Positions 11,998-23,190 of a DNA stretch of 64,000 nucleotides are shown piece by piece. Location: assembly GCA_900491605.1 (NCBI GenBank), contig UESW01001876.1, positions 272,327-336,326 of the forward strand, given 5' to 3'. The notes under the pieces were generated by a model that saw only the letters and a list, made by a program, of their open reading frames with translations, made no database searches and was not told the origin of the DNA. The stretch's first letter is position 1; each line of letters starts with the position of its first letter. The DNA is from Calamus simplicifolius. Taxonomy: Eukaryota > Streptophyta > Magnoliopsida > Arecales > Arecaceae. The position numbers and the translations under genes are program-made.

Positions 11998-12851
11998 GGG
12001 GGAAAAACAACCGTTTGAAAAAATATAGAAAAAAAGAGAGATAGAAACGGATAGACACAATTAAAACTCAAAATCCCAGAAGTCTTGAGCCGTATATCCA
12101 AGAGAGGAGCTTTCAATTTCTAAACCTTCAACTCCACAAAGCTCAAAGAAGAATCCAAGCCATTCAAATAGAAGAAAATCAGAGGATTCTCATCTAGAAG
12201 AAAGAGACCATCTTTTCAATATTCTCAACTGCATCCACTGTGAAGAATCGGAGCCGAGGCTTGATTCAACCCAGCAAGGAGAAGAGGAAAAGAAGAAAAG
12301 AAGAAAAGCTCAAAGCCAAACAACTTCAAATCAGGCTTTTCTAAACCTATTTACTTTTCATTGAATATCTGCTCATTAAGGAGCTGTGAAAATTTGTAAA
12401 ACTTTTATATACTTGCTTGTGCCTAGTTCAATCAAAGGGGATTGAACTAGTGGAGGTTGTTAACCTCGGGTCAAGCTAGTTTTGCTTGAGTCTTGGGTTT
12501 TGTGCTGGTGAGCCCGAAAAACCGGCTGGGTTCGTTGTGATCTCGGGTAAAACAACAAGTTTGAGTTGTGAACTTGTAAAACAACTCGACTGTAATCGAG
12601 GAGATTATAGTGTCGACCCAAGTAGGATCTTGGGAGTGGATGTAGGTGTTGGATACACCAACCACTATAAAATCTTTGTGTTTGCCGTGCTTCCATTGAC
12701 TCTATCTCTATCTCTATTTTATTCACTGTACTTTGTATTTACATTGCATTTGCTTTCATTCTTCTTAAGCAAACAATTTTTCAAAAAGGCTAAATTTTTT
12801 AAAGAACCCAATTCACCCCCCCCCTCTTGGGTTGTTATCTGGGCCAACAAT

Positions 12852-12863
12852 TGGTATCAGAGC
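12852..12863 (+). promoter_or_regulatory. Copia-B primer binding site (initiator Met-tRNA)
   Basis: TGGTATCAGAGC, complementary to the 3' end of plant initiator methionine tRNA, starts two bases after the 5' LTR. This is the standard site for minus-strand priming in Ty1/copia elements. Confidence 0.92.
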
Positions 12864-12910
12864 AAGTGCTCATTAGATTTTGATCACACGATCAAGAGCT
12901 AAAGATCCAA

Positions 12911-14095
12911 ATGGCAACTCAAGTTGGATCATTTGCTGAAGGTCATTCAACAAATAGACCTCCTTTGTTTAATGGTTCCAACTATTCTTATTGGAAAGCA
13001 AGAATGAGGATATTCATTCAAGCTTCTGATTATGAATTGTGGGGTGTTATAACTAATGAACCTAGTACACCTACACACGTTATTGATGACACTATTGTTC
13101 CTAAGCCCGAAAGGGATTGGAATGATAATGATAGGAAAATGGCACAGCTCAATGCTAAGGCCATGAATGTCTTATATTGCTCTTTAGATGCTAATGAATT
13201 TAATAGAATCTCCACTTGTAATTCCGCAAAGGAGATTTGGGATAGATTAGAGGTTACCCATGAGGGTACTAACCAAGTAAAAGAATCCAAAATAAATATT
13301 CTGGTTCATAAATATGAGTTATTTTGCATGGAACAAACTGAAAATATAGCTAGCATGTATACTAGATTTACTGATATTGTAAATGGGTTGAAAAGTTTAG
13401 GAAAAACATATTCTAACTCTGAACTTGTTCGAAAAATTCTCAGGTCACTTCCAAGAACGTGGGAAGTGAAGGTGACAGCAATCCAAGAAGCAAAGGACCT
13501 CAACATCTTACCCTTAGAGGAGCTTCTAGGATTTCTAATGACCCATGAATTGACCATGAAGCAGCACATAGAAGAAGATGTGAAGAAGAAAAAGACCATA
13601 GCTCTTAAGGCTGCTGAAAATGAGGAGAGCTGCAATGATAGTGAAGAAGATGATGATGAGACAGCTCTTCTAGCAAGAAAGTTCAAAAAATTCATGAGGA
13701 GAAAGAGATCCTTCCACAAGAAGAAATTTGGAACTAAGATGGAAGGAGAAAAAGAAAAAGACAAGGACAAGGATAAAGAGAAAGACCCCTTGATTTGCTA
13801 TGAATGTAAGAAATCGGGGCATTACAGATATGATTGTCCTCAACTGAAAAAGTCTTTCAAGAAGAAGAAGAAAGCCTATGTTACAACCTGGAGCGACAGC
13901 GATGAATCCTCATCGGAGGAAGAACAAAAGGAGGTTGCTAACATTTGCTTTATGGCAAACGAAGAGGATGAGGTAAGTTCTGAAAACCCTTGCGATGAAT
14001 TTGCTTTTGATGAATTATTTGATGCTTTTAATGAACTTGTCGGTGATTTCAAAATTTTGAAAAAGAAATATAAGTTTTTGAAAATAAAAATTTAA
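12911..14095 (+). CDS. gag: Copia-B Gag (nucleocapsid), truncated by a frameshift
   Basis: 394 codons. The N-terminal half contains PPLFNGSNYSYWKARMRIF and WDRLEVTHEGTNQVKESK, typical of the UBN2/Retrotran_gag_2 domain of Sirevirus gag. A Lys/Glu-rich linker follows. A CCHC zinc knuckle, CYECKKSGHYRYDC, sits at about residue 297. After that comes an acidic segment, then FDELFDAFNELVGDFKILKKK, the start of a coiled coil. The frame ends at 14095 by a one-base shift within an A-rich run, in the middle of that coiled coil. The copia-C gag keeps the coil open further. Gag packages the genomic RNA into virus-like particles. The Met at 12911 follows 48 bases after the primer site and matches the start used in copia-C. 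Confidence 0.9.
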   Translation: MATQVGSFAEGHSTNRPPLFNGSNYSYWKARMRIFIQASDYELWGVITNEPSTPTHVIDDTIVPKPERDWNDNDRKMAQLNAKAMNVLYCSLDANEFNRISTCNSAKEIWDRLEVTHEGTNQVKESKINILVHKYELFCMEQTENIASMYTRFTDIVNGLKSLGKTYSNSELVRKILRSLPRTWEVKVTAIQEAKDLNILPLEELLGFLMTHELTMKQHIEEDVKKKKTIALKAAENEESCNDSEEDDDETALLARKFKKFMRRKRSFHKKKFGTKMEGEKEKDKDKDKEKDPLICYECKKSGHYRYDCPQLKKSFKKKKKAYVTTWSDSDESSSEEEQKEVANICFMANEEDEVSSENPCDEFAFDELFDAFNELVGDFKILKKKYKFLKIKI

Positions 14096-14561
14096 CTTTG
14101 ATTAAAGAAAAGGAAGATCTTAATAATGAAGTTAAGAAACTTAAATCTGAAAATAAAATTTGGCAAAAGAAAAAGAATTAATTTTCAATGAAAATGATAA
14201 ACTAAGGAAGACGTTGAAAAATATAAGAACATAGTTGATAAGTTTACCTTAAGCTCAACTAAATTGGACATGTTATTGAATAGTCAGAAAGCAGTTTTTG
14301 ACAAAGCCGGATTAGGGTATAACACTTTTAGAAAATAAAAATCACTGAAAAACATTTTTGTGCGTGCTGGCCAAAGTAATTTTACATGCTTTAAATGTAA
14401 TCAAAAGGACATAAATCTTATGAATGTAAAATTCTAAAACCTAATAAAAACTTAAATATTAAAGGAAAGAAAATATGGGTTCCAAAAGGAACAGTTTTTA
14501 TGCTACTAACCATGAAGGACCCAAGAAAGCTTGGGTACCTAAATATAAGACTTAATTATTT
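14096..14561 (+). pseudogene. gag: Copia-B gag 3' part: coiled coil and second zinc-knuckle remnant
   Basis: In shifted frames the coiled coil continues (VKKLKSEN). Then come the GLGYN-type segment and a second degenerate CCHC knuckle (CFKCN... with a broken second half). The segment ends KAWVPKYKT followed by an in-frame TAA at 14553-14555. Pol begins downstream after TTTTTGCAG. Copia-C shows the same terminal segment, stop and CAG, so this boundary is a property of the family and not decay. Confidence 0.7.
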
Positions 14562-17500
14562 TTGCAGGAGTGTCTTGCGGCCAAAAGATCAAAGCGAAAG
14601 TGGTATCTTGATAGCGGCTGTTCAAGGCATATGACGGGTGACAAAGATCAATTCATCACCCTCGAAAGCAAAAGAGGAGGAGTAGTTACATTTGGGGATA
14701 ATGGCAAAGGTCAAATCTTGGGGTTTGGTAACATTCAAATAACTCCCTCCACATATATTGAAAATGTCTTATATGTTGATGGTTTGAAACATAATTTAAT
14801 TAGCATTAGTCAATTATGTGACAAAGGTTTTAAAGTATCATTTGAATCTTCTATATGCACAGTTTCTAATCCCATTGATAATAGCATTGTTTTTATTGGA
14901 AATAGAAATGACAATGTATACCTGATTGATTTAGACAATTTGTCTACAAGTAATCATTGCCTAGTTGCTAATAATGCTAATATAAATGAGATTGGTTGGT
15001 TGTGGCATCGTAGATTAGGTCATGCAAGCACACACCTTATTTCAAAATTAATAAGAATGGAGTTAGTAAAAGGACTTCCACAATTAGATTTTGAAAATAA
15101 TAAAATTTGTGATGCATGTCAATTTGGGAAACAAACTAGAAATTCTTTCAAAACTAAAAATATTGTTTCCACTTCTAGGCCACTCGAACTACTTCACATG
15201 GATCTTTTTGGACCTACTAGAACCACAAGTCTAGAGGAAAGAAATATGGTCTTGTGATTGTAGATGATTACTCTAGATACACATGGGTGTTATTTTTAGC
15301 TCACAAAGATGAGACTTTCTCGATATTCCTGAAATTCTTTAAGAAAGTCACAAATGAGAAAAACAACACCATAGTGTCTCTAAGAAGTGATCATGGCACT
15401 GAATTTGAAAATCATTTATTTGAAAATTTTTGCATAGAAAATGGCATCCATCATAATTTTTTGCACCTAGAACACCGCAACAAAATGGTGTAGTTGAAAG
15501 AAAAAATAGAACTCTAGAAGACATGGCCCGTACCATGCTATGTGAAAGCAACTTACCAAAATATTTTTGGGCAGAAGCTATAAACACGGCATGTTACATC
15601 CTTAATAGAGCTTTAATTAGGCCAATCATTAAGAAAACACCTTATGAACTTTGGAATAATAGAAAACCAAACATAAGCTACTTTCATGCATTTGGTTGTA
15701 AGTGTTTCATTCACAATAATGGCAAAGATAACCTAGGAAAATTTGATGCAAAATCTGATGAAGGCATATTCTTAGGATATTCAACATCAAGTAAAGCTTA
15801 TAGAGTTTTTAACAAGAGAAACTTAATAGTAGAAGAATCTATTCATGTAATCTTTGATGAATCTTTAGCATCAAGTTCTAAAAAGATTGATGATGAGGAA
15901 GATACAAACATTCTAGAAAGAGACATTGAAAAATTAAATATAGATGTATCTTCAGATCATGAACAAGAAGCTAAAGATAATGATTCTCCTAGTGTTGATG
16001 TTATTGATAGAAATCGTAATGATATAGATCTACCTAGAGATTGGAGATATATCTATGTCATCCAATAGAATTAATTATAGGTGATCCATCTCAAGGAGTC
16101 AGAACTAGATCATCAATGAGAAACATCAATAATCATCTTGCATTTGTATCTCAAATTGAACCAAAAACTATTGAAGAAGCTGAAAAAGATAATAACTGGA
16201 TGTTAGCCATGCAAGAAGAATTAAATCAATTCACAAGAAATAATGTTTGGACATTAGTAGATAGACCTAAGGATCATTCTGTAATAGGATCAAAATGGGT
16301 ATTTAGAAATAAATTAGACGAAAATGGCATAGTAATAAGAAACAAAGCTAGATTAGTTGCAAAAGGATATAATCAAGAAGAAGGAATTGATTTTGATGAG
16401 ACTTTTGCACCTGTAGCTAGACTTGAAGCAATTAGATTGTTACTTGCATTTGCATGTCATATGCATATAAATTTATTTCAAATGGATGTTAAAAGCGCAT
16501 TCTTAAATGGATTTATAAATGAAGAAGTTTTTGTTGAACAACCACCGGGATTTGAAGATCATGAATTCCAAATCATGTTTTTAAATTACACAAAGCACTA
16601 TACGGTTTGAAACAAGCACCTAGGGCTTGGTATGAAAGATTAAGTAAATTTCTGATTGAAAATGATTTTGTAAGAGGAAATGTCGATAAAACACTATTTC
16701 TGAAAACAAAAGATAAAGATTTATTAGTAGTACAGATATATGTTGATGATATTGTTTTCGGTGCTACTAACAATTTGTTATGTCAAGAATTTGCAAAGTT
16801 AATGCAGGGTGAGTTTGAAATGAGTATGATGGGAGAACTCAACTTCTTCCTAGGACTTCAAATCAAACAAAGCAAAGAAGGAATCTTCATCAATCAAGCC
16901 AAATACACAAAAGAACTGCTCAAGAAATTTGGAATGGAGTCAATCAAACCACTTGGGACACCTATGAGTCCTTCGTGCAAATTGGACAAAGATGAAGATG
17001 GTAAGAAAGTAGATCAAAAATTACAGAGGTATGATTGGATCTCTTCTTTACCTAACTGCTAGTAGACCAGATATTATGTTTGCAGTATGTCTATGTGCTA
17101 GATTTCAATCTGAACCTAAAGAATCTCACTTAATTGCTGTAAAAAGAATTTTAAGATATTTAAGTGGAACTAAAAATAGGTTTATGGTACTCTAGAGACT
17201 AACCTTAAATTTAATTGCATATTCTGATTCTGACTATGCTGGATGTAAATTGGATAGAAAAAGCACTAGTGGTGCATGTCAATTCTTAGGATGTAACTTA
17301 ATCTCTTGGTTTAGCAAAAACAAAATTCGATTGCATTATCTACTGCTGAAGCAGAATATGTGCAGCTGGAAGTTGCTGTGCTCAAATCCTTTGGATTAAG
17401 AGACAACTTGAAGATTATGGCATAACCCCTGACAAAACACCAATTAGATGTGATAACACGAGTGCAATAAATCTAACTAAAAATCCAATTCAACATTCAA

Positions 17501-17679
17501 GAACAAAACACATTGAGATTAGATATCATTTTATAAGAGAACATGTAGCTAATAATGAAATTTGTCTTGAATATGTTAATACAGAGGAACAATTAGCTGA
17601 CATATTTACAAAACCTTTGAGTGAAGAAAGATTTTGTTATCTTAGAGGTGAATTAGGGATATGTGACCCTATGGATTGA
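14562..17679 (+). pseudogene. pol: Copia-B Pol: protease, integrase, reverse transcriptase, RNase H (frameshifted)
   Basis: Protease: WYLDSGCSRHMTGD at 14601-14642 holds the catalytic Asp-Ser-Gly. GAG_pre-integrase: WLWHRRLGHAS near 14994. Integrase core: Asp in HMDLFGPT, Asp in LRSDHGTEFENH and Glu in the VERK segment, giving the DDE triad. RT: WVFRNKLDENG, ARLVAKGYNQ, FQMDVKSAFLNG and the active site YVDDIVFG near 16739. RNase H: the TKHIEIRYHFIREH segment near 17500. The stop is TGA at 17677-17679, after the conserved LRGELGICDPMD end. Frameshifts or stops occur near 15250, 15450 (T run), 16060, 16570 and several times after 17020. Each is a small indel, so some could be assembly error. 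The gene is inactive as read. Confidence 0.9.
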
Positions 17680-18180
17680 TTTTGATACATTAAGGAATGA
17701 GAATCTAAAATTTCTATCAATTTCTTGATATTCCCTTCACTATTTTAAGGACAAATTATCTAGTCATTCGAGCTACTTGATCCTTAATACTCCATAATTT
17801 TATCAAAATTTTATAAGATTTATTTTGATGAGTTTCAGTCATTTGTATCTCATATGTTTTTTGCTGAATTTGTCTCAGGAGTCGACACCTCAGAATGAGG
17901 AGTCGACACCTAAGACTGTGTCGCTCTCGGTCCTTGACCTTGGAGCCGACACCTGTGAATTCGGAGCCGACTCCAGTTCGAGTGCTGACTGTGTTAGCGA
18001 TTTGGAGTCGACACCCGACTTTGCGGGAGTCGACACCTGGGAGTTAAATGTTGATTTATTAGGGCAGAGTCGACACCTCGTCATTTCATATCTTTCTCAA
18101 ATCTAACCAAACTCTTCCAAAATTTCTCCAAAACTTCCCCATCTCTAATTCCATCCAAATCGAACCTTTCCAAAGATCAA
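17680..18180 (+). promoter_or_regulatory. Copia-B pol-to-last-ORF spacer with GAGTCGACACC words
   Basis: Between the pol stop and the ATG at 18181, the stretch 17875-18085 carries about eight copies of the GGAGTCGACACC/GGAGCCGACTCC word that clusters in U3. Short ORFs across it (17825-18106 and antisense) are repeat translations. The position just upstream of the last ORF would suit an internal promoter or a packaging/leader element. That is inference. Confidence 0.55.
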
Positions 18181-19545
18181 ATGGCACCCAAAAGGAGAGA
18201 ATCAGTGGTTGGAGCGCCGGTAACTACGGGAAAGCGGTCCGCACGTCGTCCCATTCGTGAGCCGACTCCAAGCAGTGATTCGTCCACAGATTCCGACAAT
18301 CCCAACACATCTTCCACAAAGGTAGATACCCTAGCTGGTAGAGTCATCACAATGGGTAGAAAAGTCAATTTTGACCTATTTGAATCCGAAGGCTTTTCAA
18401 TCGGGAGACAATTGAAGGAAATGGGCTGGGATATGCTGTGTTCTCTTGATGTTCCTACCTATCCAGCCCTAGTAAAAGAATTTTATCTTAATTTGGCTAG
18501 AGGGGATGGAGGTTTAGTAAGCAATGTTAAAGGGAAAAGGATTCATCTCACTTTTCAAAAGCTCAAAATCTTCTCAGCATCCCGATCACTGGTTTAGCCG
18601 CTGACATGCATAGTGATAGGTCAGCAGCCCTTTCAAGGATGTTAGGAAGGGATGTAAGTTTGAAGAAATTAGAGCCAATCAACTACCCCTAGAATTAAGA
18701 TTATTACACAATATATGCAGTAGGATCTTGTTTCCAAAGACTGGTCGGTTTGAGTATGTCTCGGAGCGAGACATTGTGATTATGGACAGTGTTCTAACTG
18801 GGCAGCCGATCAATCTGGCAGCAATGATGATCTTTTATATGGCAGAAGCTGGTGGGAAAAGGAGATCATCCCTACCGTATGGAATGGTACTAACTATGGT
18901 ATTCAAGAGCCAAGGGGTTCCAATTCAAGACAATGAACTTTCCAAGAACCTAAGGCACACAGATTACTATAGCTTAGCTACATTGCATCGGATGGGTTTT
19001 GTCAAGGTGAATGGTCAATGGGATAGGAAAGGACATCTAGATGAAAGAGCCCCTATGCCGAGAGTTTCTGAGCCTTGCGAGGCTGGACCATCATTTAGGG
19101 CTCCTTCTCCACAGCCTACTCCTGTTCCTGCTCCTGCACCTGCACAAGTTTATGATCAACCATCCACTTCTTCGACTGGATTCTCAGACCTTCAAATGGA
19201 GCAATTAAAAAGTCTGTTTGCAGCTCAGAAGGATGAGTTTGACAGTAAATTTATGAATTTAAAAGAATCACTTTACTCCCTTGATGATCGGATTGCAAAG
19301 ATTGAATCAACTCTCAACACCTCCGCAGAATCTTTAAATGGTGATTTGAAGAACATCTTTGAAGAGCTTAAAGAATTTGTGGAGATGGTGAAACTTATTC
19401 AAAGTGCAACGCCGAACTTCAAGACAAAATCACAACAGCTTGCACATTTGTGGATGAGAGACTAAAAGATTATGTTAGACTTCAATGTGATGGAATGAAA
19501 AATATAGTAGACCATTTAACAAGAATAGTTAGAAAGAACTTTTGA
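18181..19545 (+). pseudogene. Copia-B third ORF (Sirevirus envelope-like / putative plant transposon protein)
   Basis: It starts MAPKRRESV with a basic, Ser/Thr-rich leader. A globular region follows with GWDMLCSLDVPTYPALVKEF and, after a frameshift near 18580-18728, GRFEYVSERDIVIMDSVLTG and LRHTDYY. This region resembles the putative plant transposon protein family often found after pol. A proline-rich linker (PQPTPVPAPAPAQ) comes next, then a C-terminal heptad-rich coiled coil (about 19195-19400). A late frameshift truncates the last roughly 30 codons; the alternative frame closes at 19545. Proline-rich plus coiled coil matches descriptions of Sirevirus envelope-like ORFs. I see no clear membrane segment, so a fusogenic role is not supported. 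Copia-C has the same ORF. Confidence 0.75.
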
Positions 19546-20089
19546 TGTTGTTTATGTTCAATCTTGTTAAAATGTTGTTTACATTTTGATGTAATGAAGT
19601 CAATATAATGAAATGTAAAAGAGGGAGAGAATTATGTAATACTTGACAATATGTTGATGTAGTGAAGCTTATATTAATGAATGAAAAGTTTTTATTCTAT
19701 TTGACTTTTGATTATCTTTTTGATGCAATTATCCTTTGATGCAGTAAAATATTCTTTACCTTTTTGTTGATTACAAAAAAGGGGGAGAAAATTAGAATTG
19801 TATATGCATTAAGAGGGAGAAAATTAAAATTATATGGAAAGAATTATAGTTGAGAATGTTAATTGATTGATATGATGTTGAGTTATTGATATGAATTGAT
19901 AATTGAATTGAATTGTCTATGCACAAAGAAATCTTAAGTATCAAAGAGGAAGAATAATTTAATTTGAACTTCATAAGAGAAGCTACCTTATTCAGGGGGA
20001 GCTTACTCGTAAAGATCACTTCCTTGATATTCTCTTTAAGAATTCTATGCATATACTCAATGTTTTTATAATCATCAAAAAGGGGAGAT
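19546..20089 (+). promoter_or_regulatory. Multiple polypurine tracts upstream of the copia-B 3' LTR
   Basis: Purine runs occur at about 19617-19634, 19775-19794 (AAAAAAGGGGGAGAAAATTA), 19811-19825 and 20077-20088 (AAAAAGGGGAGA), with AGGGGGA near 19995. The last one abuts the 3' LTR and is the plus-strand primer. Copia-C repeats this pattern. There are no other genes here. Confidence 0.65.
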
Positions 20090-21588
20090 TGTTGATCCAC
20101 TCATTGATTTTGATGATTAATAAAGGAATTGAGTATATTCATTTGATTACTAATGGATTTCATAAGTGTTTCAGGACTTAAATTTATTTGATCAATTTAA
20201 AGGAATTAAGAAATGATTTTGAACATATACAATCAGAGATTTTAAAGTTTCAGAGCTTGGAGTCGACACCTAGAATGTCTGGAGCCGACCCCATGGCCAA
20301 TTCAATTTTAATCTGATTTTTGATACAGCCGACACCTAGAGTTTCGGAGCCGACACCTAGAGTTTTGGAGTCGACACTTTACTGTGTCAGGAGCCGACTC
20401 CGATGCTGGAACAGAGCGATGATTTTTCTGAGCATCCTGGAGCCGACACCTTCAGTTTTCGGAGCCGACACCTGACGACGGCGAGCCGACACTGCTTTTG
20501 CGGAGCCGACTCCACGACGAACTCAGAATTTACTATTTATGGAAAAATGATTCGGAGCCGACACCTGAAAAGCTGGAGCCGACTCCAACCCACCTGGACG
20601 AAAAATCAAAATGCCAGATCAGCTCTAACGGTAATATTTTTGATTTCTGACATCTAACGGCTATTTTTTATGAATGGAAAATCCTTCCAGGTACACTCCA
20701 ACGGCTAGATTTCCACCCAAAAATGAATCAAAGGAAAATCTATAAAAAGGGGAAAAACAACCGTTTGAAAAATATAGAAAAAGAGAGATAGAAACGGATA
20801 GACACAATCAAAACTCAAAATCCCAGAAGTCTTGAGCCGTATATCCAAGAGAGGAGCTTTCAATTTCTAAACCTTCACTCCACAAAGCTCAAAGAAGAAT
20901 CCAAGCCGTTCAAATAGAGAAAATCGGAGGATTCTCATCTAGAAGAAAGAGACCGTCTTTTCAATCTTCTCAACTGCATCCATGTGAAGAATCGGAGCTG
21001 AGGCTTGATTCAACCCAGCAAGGAGAAGAGAAAAGAAGAAAAGAAGAAAAGCTCAAAGCCAAACAACTTCAAATCAGGCTTTTCTAAACCTATTTACTTT
21101 TCATTGAATATCTGCTCATTAAGGAGCTGTGAAAATTTGTAAAACTTTTATACTTGCTTGTGCCTAGTTCAATCAAAGGGGATTGAACTAGTGGAGGTTG
21201 TTAACCTCGGGTCAAGCTAGTTTTGCTTGAGTCTTGGGTTTTGCTGGTGAGCCCGAAAAACCCGCTGGGTTCGTTGTGATCCCGGGTAAAACAACAAGTT
21301 TGAGTTGTGAACTTATAAAACAACTCGACTGTAATCGAGGAGATTATAGTGTGGACCCAAGTAGGATCTTGGGAGTGGATGTAGGTGTTGGATACACCGA
21401 ACCACTATAAGATCTGTGTTTGCTGTGCTTCGATTGACTCTATCTCTATCTCTGTTTTATTCACTGTACTTTGTATTTACATTGCATTTGCTTTCATTCT
21501 TCTTAAGCAAACAATTTTTCAAAAAGGCTAAATTTTTTAAAGAACCCAATTCACCCCCCCCCCTCTTGGGTTGTCATCTGGGCCAACA
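20090..21588 (+). repeat. Copia-B 3' LTR
   Basis: 1499 bp, with the same ends and landmarks as the 5' LTR. It differs by point changes and a deletion of some two dozen bases within the GGAGCCGACACC cluster. The TATA box is at 20741-20748. Confidence 0.92.
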
Positions 21589-21608
21589 ATGATGATTTGG
21601 CATCAACA

Positions 21609-23190
21609 GATTAGCGTGCCAAGTAGGAGGCAGAGCACGGATCATCAATGACGCTGCTTGTGGATCCTCGTCTCCCTTAGATTAGCATGGTGGATCAAAA
21701 CAATGGTGATGATAAGAGCCCGGAGAGCTTCCGCCAGTCATGCTGGGGGCCACCCTCAACAAGTTGAGCAATAGAGCCAAACGCTCCACTCCACCATCGG
21801 CACTACCTCAGGCCACTCAAACAAAACATCATGCCACCCTCATCCTGCAAATCATACATTGACGGCAGCTGTCCAAAAGTTCCAAAAGCAAAATCTTACG
21901 GCCACACAGCAGCCAGCAAGAGGCTCACCGCCATCAAGCTTATCAGCATGAGCATCTTCAAGTTCAAAAGCAAGAGCTCACTAGCAAGAGCGCCACCGCT
22001 TGCCGTCCAAACGGCCTCCTCTCCTACGGATGGCGATGCGGAAGGGGCTCAAGCAAGGGCGCCAGCACCTCCACTCCAATCAACTTGCTTCTTGGGGAGC
22101 AGACCACCAGTAGGCTGATGTATCCAAATCAACAGAAGGAAACAAATTCCTCCAAAGACACTTCGCAATGATAGCCTCTTCTACTCGGACAGTCATAGTC
22201 CATAAGAGGTGAGCAATCCTAGGGCTATCTTCGGCCAACAGGGAGTTGATCATCACTCCTCCCTAGTCGTTTTTCTCCCTCCGAACCATCTGCATTAAGT
22301 GCCACATCATCATCATCACCTAGCACATCTTTCCAGCCGGGTTCCCTTTAAGAAGTAAGGTCCTGGCTTGGCTGCGCAAGGTGGGGAGGACGTGGTCCAA
22401 GTCCCAGCCCAGTGCCATGCCATGCAAACTTAAATAAATGAGATTTAATGCATGGGGGGAAGGAAGCTTGGTGCCAATGAAAGGACAAAGAGAGGACATT
22501 GGGTGGAGGGGTCATTATGACCTTTCATTTCATGTACTTGGATGTTAGGGCTCCATTAATGCTAAAGGAGACCAGCAATGCTGGTGCTCTTCCGCTTTCG
22601 AATGGGCTTCTTCGCCTCCGCAAAATACCCCGATCCAGCACTAGGAAGAGTTGGGGAAGGCTCTCTATCCCAACTCTATGCCAGCCCCCAGCGTCCTGCT
22701 CTTGGCTCCAAGCTCTTTATCCCAGATGCCTCCGACTGTCTCTAACTCCATCCCAGTGGCCACTAACTCCCAGCTGTTCTTGGCCACCCCTAGGCTCCTA
22801 GTTGTTCCCAGTCTTAGCTGCCGACCCGATAGTGGTCTCCCTGACTATCTTCTGCATAGACTCTTTTTAGAGCATGTACGCCCAGAGGGATGGATCGGGT
22901 GGTGAGAATCGCGTCAACCAGGAGAAACCCTTGAGCCGATTATGAAAAAAAAAATCTCAGGCCTCCAATCGGCGTCGACATCGAACACGACACAAAGGCT
23001 AAAAAACAACAAAAGCTAGGAAAAACCGACTCCACGTTGGCATTCAAGATAAACCCATTGTTGGTACCAGAGCCCAAGGCCAGCTCGACACTAAAGATCA
23101 ACCCAGTGTTGGCACCAGAGCATGAAACTAGCTCGGCACCGAGAACTAACTCCTGCGTCAGCAACAAAGATCATTGGCAAAAAGAAAAAG
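21609..23190 (+). other. G1 internal region, 5' part, non-coding
   Basis: It starts directly after the G1 5' LTR with GATTAGCGTGCCAAGTAGG, the position of a primer site; I cannot assign the tRNA. The next 1.5 kb is of moderate GC content with short unrelated ORFs. I see no gag or pol motif. An E/A-rich tract with GGCACCAGAGC words (22960-23160) leads into the tandem array. Confidence 0.55.

Larger units (their letters stand above)
11327..12849 (+). repeat. Copia-B 5' LTR
   Basis: 1523 bp, TGTTGATCC...GGCCAACA. The U3 part holds many copies of GGAGCCGACACC / GGAGTCGACTCC-like words (11500-11850). A TATA box lies at 11990-11997. A C-rich tract (TTCACCCCCCCCCTCTTGGG) lies near the 3' end. Confidence 0.92.
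11327..21588 (+). mobile_element. Copia-B: Sirevirus-type Ty1/copia retrotransposon, 10.3 kb
   Basis: Two LTRs, 11327-12849 and 20090-21588, both start TGTTGATCCACTC and end GGGCCAACA. Flanks are acgat (11322-11326) and atgat (21589-21593), a 5-bp duplication with one mismatch. The order is LTR, initiator-Met primer site, gag, PR-IN-RT-RNaseH, an additional ORF with proline-rich and coiled-coil parts, several polypurine tracts, LTR. The long LTRs, the extra ORF after pol and the repeated purine tracts are features of the Sirevirus (SIRE/Maximus) lineage. It inserted 15 bp before the end of the G1 5' LTR. The LTRs are similar by eye but differ by substitutions and small indels. Multiple frameshifts in pol make it inactive as read. 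Confidence 0.93.
8055..21608 (+). repeat. 5' LTR of G1, in four pieces
   Basis: The pieces are 8055-8179, 8728-9461, 11190-11326 and 21594-21608, about 1.01 kb in total. They align in order with the 3' LTR at 33427-34572. Shared landmarks are the AGTAAACCCCATGAG start, the CCTCGGC-rich repeat block, the CAGCAGCCATATT segment, the CTCCCGACCRAGAGAA segment and the GGCATCAACA end. The three interruptions are the MITE at 8180, the solo LTR at 9462 and copia-B at 11327. Confidence 0.85.
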
